Shown here piece by piece: positions 62,301 to 64,000 of a stretch of 64,000 nt of DNA (position 1 is its first letter; every line of letters begins with the position of its first letter). The translations under genes and the position numbers were made by a program. This stretch comes from Aegicerativicinus sediminis (GTDB lineage Bacteria; Bacteroidota; Bacteroidia; Flavobacteriales; Flavobacteriaceae): positions 3,156,001-3,220,000 of the forward strand of contig NZ_CP064295.1 of NCBI RefSeq assembly GCF_015476115.1, in the 5' to 3' direction. The notes beneath the pieces were generated by a model that ran no database searches, was not told the DNA's origin, and was given only the letters and a program-made list of their open reading frames with translations.

Positions 62301-62420
62301 AATTTGACGGTTATTAATCCTAAACGAAAATTTAGGGAGTTTTACTTCAATACTAATATTATTGATGTTCGAAGTCAATCCGTCATCACCAGAATTGAAA
62401 GAATACTGAATAGAAGCCAT
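56382..62420 (-). CDS. 2012-aa multidomain protein with C-terminal metzincin-type protease motif
   Basis: I cannot name the whole protein. No signal peptide or C-terminal sorting domain is seen. Residues 1-340 are a mixed alpha/beta region; about 393-465 look like a carboxypeptidase-regulatory (transthyretin-like) domain (KLRGKVLQTGNKHNL; TTDKSGNFTMDYPYG); DDCEC lies near 505. The central part (about 600-1100) has GYSLGDLVYSLPLAPGQKKQ (about 635-655) and two glycine-rich hydrophobic segments, about 711-738 and 950-973. A proline/threonine linker (about 1380-1410) and a Gln/Asn-rich helical stretch (about 1470-1526) follow. The C-terminus has HEIGHSLSLPH (1938-1948) and the Met-turn NYMDY (M1968), the zinc site of metzincins. 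It may be a cytoplasmic or non-Sec-exported protease toxin. Confidence 0.75.
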   Translation of the reverse strand: MASIQYSFNSGDDGLTSNINNISIEVKLPKFSFRINNRQIFRFTNGFQKFYSKHEISDEDYLVNVPLNELVQGELEDIYGFFLYHFIDILRDGSNINNYSFKFNVNTTDKFNHLITSREFEGIFYMKSPFSSDYDRRDYQEELGRYMATYGPEKRNKETSLNSEGLINLPDQLNKSVFIINKEAYELFKYVFGQLYPERTISDHFVLDFIQILVDLNGSYPQIASAEFTIGYTQLLDFLKRKEYRLNEEFFNYLKANFQKLFDFPIEFPELKTNTIKGTFEVVSEDEMKLSDLDFYDLSVEYNSENGGLNILRHNWGNSNELVDNKTDFRFNNGEPIVTTNINGMVNVSVKGHDGSILWENQYDANDEELEDLNIKVRNYAPDGVINDPSTGKPTTIKKLRGKVLQTGNKHNLNELTVLVQAKIEGDEVNRIVTSGTTDKSGNFTMDYPYGTYVEAQALVSIAPDNPVNLIIVQDSGKETISDDFIYILLTEQELSELDIEEEHDDCECNSPTKAKRLPDQVDLINSDEYTQDIGGSCINLTTPNRTLREYSYNAVVRITDPDVANYSLSKEIVSGKTKYNLKREGQKLKRNIIDLDNPVKWQDSPDSNDELSLYQAVTVATGHIVYFKSVFKADGYSLGDLVYSLPLAPGQKKQIVVFESTHSLRGSERQSISQGESLAAELINDRFITDQLSGDINESMRGRSNAHTSGMSAGLGIGVSYGGIGGSLGVAGGFANSRSSASQNSSRNISQFFGEKLRQAIMQNAESYRELNASVVTTVTEGQEYGVTAETVANHNHCHSLTMMYFEVLRHYAIFQEVSHVEECVFVPLLMTEFTTENISKWKDILAQNLLPIPSHTYLKWNKFRFLGRTMHPLIKAFDANDRIKTNYERVNFPAEGLTYADTEVMQIRGKMQIKANIPRPKTKYDRIKSFPIVTETVTTEELNVEKTIRRNIGASILVGVLGPVGALFGGTSSDTVEHEILVAQKISDAFITIDDNFRSVPPAKCIRVKTFSRQTISHNGANVSFGPSDFFEDGHVDGLLWETYAKILGYTGSEAVADMMNYYLAGRLISEWDGIFYNDILPLVFARITDSISIHYGNVTIQESSAPGGGTTYTIQHNGDGLPLDFSTDQKYSGGNRTITVNFNSNGPIGKTRRAIGGTTDYMSLSCSNEDVIALKNHIKLNIGRVDMDYSTEFFNGRIYSGYVNDDLLDGTNLYIPLTSRDKKDPRKEDEYLVNTLIEHLNSHIEHYNKILWRNLDPDRRYMLMDGFNIQTYTSTGNLSAMRSLASVLKNELITITGNSLVFPVADGYKVGRNNMLEEIGDNVFLETSLTDYYKPLTPMPPYRISIPTRGVFMEAIQGNCDACEMVKENSSQDWDKFRTEEPTPISPVTTPTPVITDYKPEYKDFATPMVNIQNAPDAPAPGVGLTPLSELLGKAGIFNDITGLAGNQDNVMKTYLSNQENAKAFAEMAKSLASQQHNTTNSRNISEGINQARRSGNLTEDDAQNLTRQHLQQQIDGGESTRENETLMDNPTVRDRVSRGDNVEYTSGSESLSLTDSESSDAPENNDLLRFIVKAVPPRTFMRTNGDESTVNVRYAGHFGFDYLRDEYIHPIETVLVDVNNASVNAKQPLVSNIAALKSEYLNGDPNPIQPYGTDYYPSWISIFPPRGISGFNKGSRMHEQGVKISLEIDEIDALDARNNTIELRPENPILSVSPSSINIRDVISRGRKTTKVLDSSNGNSRTYWTLEDAFTIRSGRGLLSSHTQIHIIARGENIEEQVGKIMMYQNDRIPKAELVMVRVSYDSANVTLSSQYHDILKNQSFNQALIRAEVLEDERFIINDLDGTDPDVTAFKASYPQGNNHNASNFMNDLLALYMKLGNNAPPAGSKRSIIFLTDESASAGGIADSSVVSGTFVWGNAVVVFGTNLSSPNTFVHEIGHSLSLPHIFSNALSSHKFPRGYTDNYMDYSTKLNNNPPPLRLPNPLERLYFFKWQWDIMRGDQSLIDNYGV

Positions 62421-62566
62421 GGCAAATTTGTTTATAATTAGACATAGCTATTAATTAACCTTATTGAGGGATGGGAGTATAGGGTAGGTTAAGAAAGAAT
62501 TTTAATTGGTACTAAATTAATTAATAAGGATCTAGTAGACAATACGTAACGTCACGTAAATTTGAT

Positions 62567-62911
62567 TTAGAATACTTTTGATCTTAGCCATGGTGCATAA
62601 ACCAAGCTAAATCCTAATCCAGCAAAAGTTAATGATGCTGTAAGTGTTACCCCAATAGTCAGTGATGCATAAATGGTTATTGCAAATAGGATTATATCTA
62701 CCATTCTGTTTGTTTTCCTGACCAAGATTTTAAGAAATCTATTATTCTCTACAAGTGCTATTAATCCACCCAGAATAATTAATCCGAAGAACACATAGGT
62801 TGCAATTGCAGAACCTATCATTAAACCAATGATGGAAATGGATCCATAAATGATTGTGCCCAATCTGCAGGAGATCGATGTATGCTTTTTTCTTGATTTA
62901 AAATTGAACAT
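62567..62911 (-). CDS. 114-aa membrane protein
   Basis: An unrecognised protein with three to four hydrophobic helices (about 15-35, 37-52, 70-88 and 90-107). It has a basic start (MFNFKSRKKHTS) and a basic loop (LKILVRKTNRM). Glycine and small residues in the helices suggest tight packing. It is separated from the giant gene by about 145 nt. Function unknown; a role in release of or immunity to the giant protein is only a guess from position. Confidence 0.55.
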   Translation of the reverse strand: MFNFKSRKKHTSISCRLGTIIYGSISIIGLMIGSAIATYVFFGLIILGGLIALVENNRFLKILVRKTNRMVDIILFAITIYASLTIGVTLTASLTFAGLGFSLVYAPWLRSKVF

Positions 62912-63270
62912 AACGAAGTGCCTATTTCTAGGTCTTTATTTAATTAAAATTGATTTGAAATTTGTGAAAAAAGTAGAGGAGAAGCGGCTATTTTACATAA
63001 TGGCGTTATAACTACTAGGTTGGAGTATTATAACTACCCATTATGTAAACATAGCTTTGCTTGTCCTAATAATTTAATAAATAAGTGGTTATTAAATCCA
63101 TATATTCTAGAGGATAAATGTCTTAATTAAGAGACTGAATTTTGATCAAAACACACTGAGGTACGGACATATCTCCTATTTTGAATTTAGGAAAAACATT
63201 ATTTTAGTGCGTTTTTAAAGAGTTTGATTCTATTAGAAAGAGATCATTCCTTAGCAACTCAGTCAACACT
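62912..63270. other. non-coding 359-nt region with structured repeat
   Basis: No credible ORF is present. Apart from the 12-bp inverted repeat with internal direct repeats at 62992-63049, the stretch is AT-rich. I see no perfect -7 box for the genes on either side. Confidence 0.6.
62992..63049. repeat. 12-bp inverted repeat enclosing two 10-bp direct repeats
   Basis: TTTACATAATGG (62992-63003) and CCATTATGTAAA (63038-63049) are perfect inverted copies. Within the 34-nt centre, TTATAACTAC occurs at 63006-63015 and again at 63028-63037, 22 bp apart (about two helical turns). This symmetry suggests a protein-binding or recombination site. Confidence 0.7.
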
Positions 63271-63711
63271 TTAATACCCATCCTCCATAAAACTATAGTA
63301 AGCCTCTTTGGAAAGAATTAGATTATCTAAAAAGTTAATTCCAAACAATTCTGAGATTTCCTTCATTTTGTTGTGAAGTTGAAAATCTGCATTACTGGGC
63401 TTCATTTTACCGCTAGGGTGATTATGAACCGAAATGAAAGCTGTAGCTCCACTTTTAAGGATGACACCGAATAGAATTCTTAGGTCTACACCTGTGTAAG
63501 TCATTCCTCCTTTTGATAAAGGATAGATTCCTAAAGGTTCATTTGAATTATTAAGGAGCAAAACTTTGAATTCCTCCTGTAATTCAAATGTTCCATGATC
63601 CCATTGATCTCGAATAAAATTGGATGCTACCACACTACAAGTAATTTTAAAGTTTGGAACCATTTTGTTTGGGGTGTAACCAACCGTGATTTCTGAAATT
63701 GTATGTTTCAT
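63271..63711 (-). CDS. short JAB/RadC-type (MPN+) protein
   Basis: A 146-residue stand-alone JAB domain. The JAMM metal motif is intact: H96 and H98 in VHNHPSGKMKPSNADF with D109, and a glutamate (E46 or E47) upstream. It lacks the helix-hairpin-helix of chromosomal RadC. Short forms like this are typical cargo of Bacteroidetes mobile elements and islands, and their role is unsettled. It supports reading the region after tRNA-Ser as accessory. The leader contains a terminator-like hairpin 16 nt before the start codon. Confidence 0.9.
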   Translation of the reverse strand: MKHTISEITVGYTPNKMVPNFKITCSVVASNFIRDQWDHGTFELQEEFKVLLLNNSNEPLGIYPLSKGGMTYTGVDLRILFGVILKSGATAFISVHNHPSGKMKPSNADFQLHNKMKEISELFGINFLDNLILSKEAYYSFMEDGY

Positions 63712-63726
63712 GATTTAAAGAATAAA

Positions 63727-63754
63727 AAAGGAAGACCTGAGCAGATCTTCCTTT
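63727..63754 (-). terminator. terminator or attenuator hairpin before the JAB gene
   Basis: AAAGGAAGA (63727-63735) and TCTTCCTTT (63746-63754) form a 9-bp stem; on the minus strand TTTTTT follows. No ORF lies upstream inside the window, so it either ends a transcript from beyond the right edge or regulates the JAB leader. Confidence 0.65.
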
Positions 63755-63821
63755 GCGTTAAACAAAAAGGTTCGAATGATTTCTCAAACGAACTCTCTTT
63801 TTTGTGTTTCTAAATCATGCC

Positions 63822-63854
63822 CCCCTACCCAAAAAATGATTTATAGGGTGGGGG
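63822..63854. other. GC-rich hairpin in AT-rich leader
   Basis: CCCCTACCC can pair with GGGTGGGG (one T/G wobble in plus-strand RNA) around a 15-nt A/T loop. The C- and G-tracts stand out strongly from the surrounding sequence. The rest of 63755-64000 holds no ORF or motif I can support. Confidence 0.55.
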
Positions 63855-64000
63855 TAATTTGGTATTAACCAATTGTCAAGAAATTGAAATAAATAATTCC
63901 CTCACAAGCCTCACAAAAGCCAATTGTTATTCAGTTAAGGGATTAAGTTCCTTTATTATATTTAGACTAATTTTCGACTAATACCGGTTCCATAAAACAA

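Noticed and set aside
62543-62564. Three ACGT steps followed by a plus-strand TAAATTTG promoter-like box
   Set aside because: No plus-strand gene follows; the nearby genes all run on the minus strand.
55757-64000. Second copy of the tRNA-Ser 3' end as a right attachment site
   Set aside because: I looked for GGTTCGAATCCCTCTTCC in the rest of the window and found none, so the far border of any island is outside.

Overview
The window is AT-rich chromosomal DNA from a member of the Bacteroidetes, most likely a (marine) Flavobacteriaceae. Four things support this. Promoters in front of both tRNA genes and several operons fit the Bacteroidetes pattern (TTG or TTTG, about 20 nt, then TAnnTTTG), and Shine-Dalgarno sites are largely absent. 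Many genes are typical of this group: BshB1 of bacillithiol synthesis, DUF2911, fused CcsB/CcsA, DUF3347 and HYC_CC_PP copper proteins, and a small stand-alone JAB/RadC protein. Signal peptides end in the usual FAQ or lipobox forms. No assignment below family is justified from the sequence alone.

Layout. 1-1.5 kb: a secreted M20 amidohydrolase. 1.6-11.7 kb: a minus-strand light and oxidative-stress cluster holding a class I photolyase, an SRPBCC protein, TspO, glutathione peroxidase, an SDR, an MscS-like channel, an unknown protein, an iron-sulfur (6-4)-type photolyase, an SDR-DUF2867 protein, an ABC1/UbiB-like kinase and a TetR regulator. Two promoters in it share one composite operator with identical spacing. 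11.9-21 kb: DUF2911, an SGNH-SGNH-MBOAT-WD40 O-acylation operon behind a perfect 21-bp palindrome, a Gfo/Idh/MocA oxidoreductase and a membrane-tethered AraC regulator with its own operator-like repeat. 22-31 kb: a PIG-L deacetylase / 36-aa membrane protein / sodium symporter operon, a mercaptopyruvate sulfurtransferase, a small MscS channel, and a DUF2520-KdsC-UbiA-Maf operon. 31-43.7 kb: giant CcsBA, MscL, two tiny membrane proteins, a MATE exporter, a trans-sulfuration enzyme with BshB1, tRNA-His, tandem M28 peptidases, CsbD, and the CbpM/CbpA chaperone pair.

43.8-55.5 kb is a copper-resistance locus read on the minus strand: HYC_CC_PP protein, CusA-type RND pump, TolC, DUF3347 protein, CopA ATPase with two HMA domains and two Cys/Met metal-binding modules, PepSY protein, DUF305 protein and CusB-type adaptor. 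CopA would move Cu(I) out of the cytoplasm, and the CusBA-TolC pump would carry periplasmic copper across the outer membrane. The small proteins probably bind or hand over copper.

55.7-64 kb looks accessory. It starts at a tRNA-Ser(UGA) gene and carries a 132-aa unknown protein, a 2012-aa multidomain protein with a C-terminal metzincin-type zinc protease motif and no signal peptide, a small membrane protein, a short JAB/RadC protein, and structured non-coding DNA (a 12-bp inverted repeat enclosing two direct repeats, and two strong hairpins). This is the best candidate for an undescribed system. No integrase or second attachment site lies inside the window.
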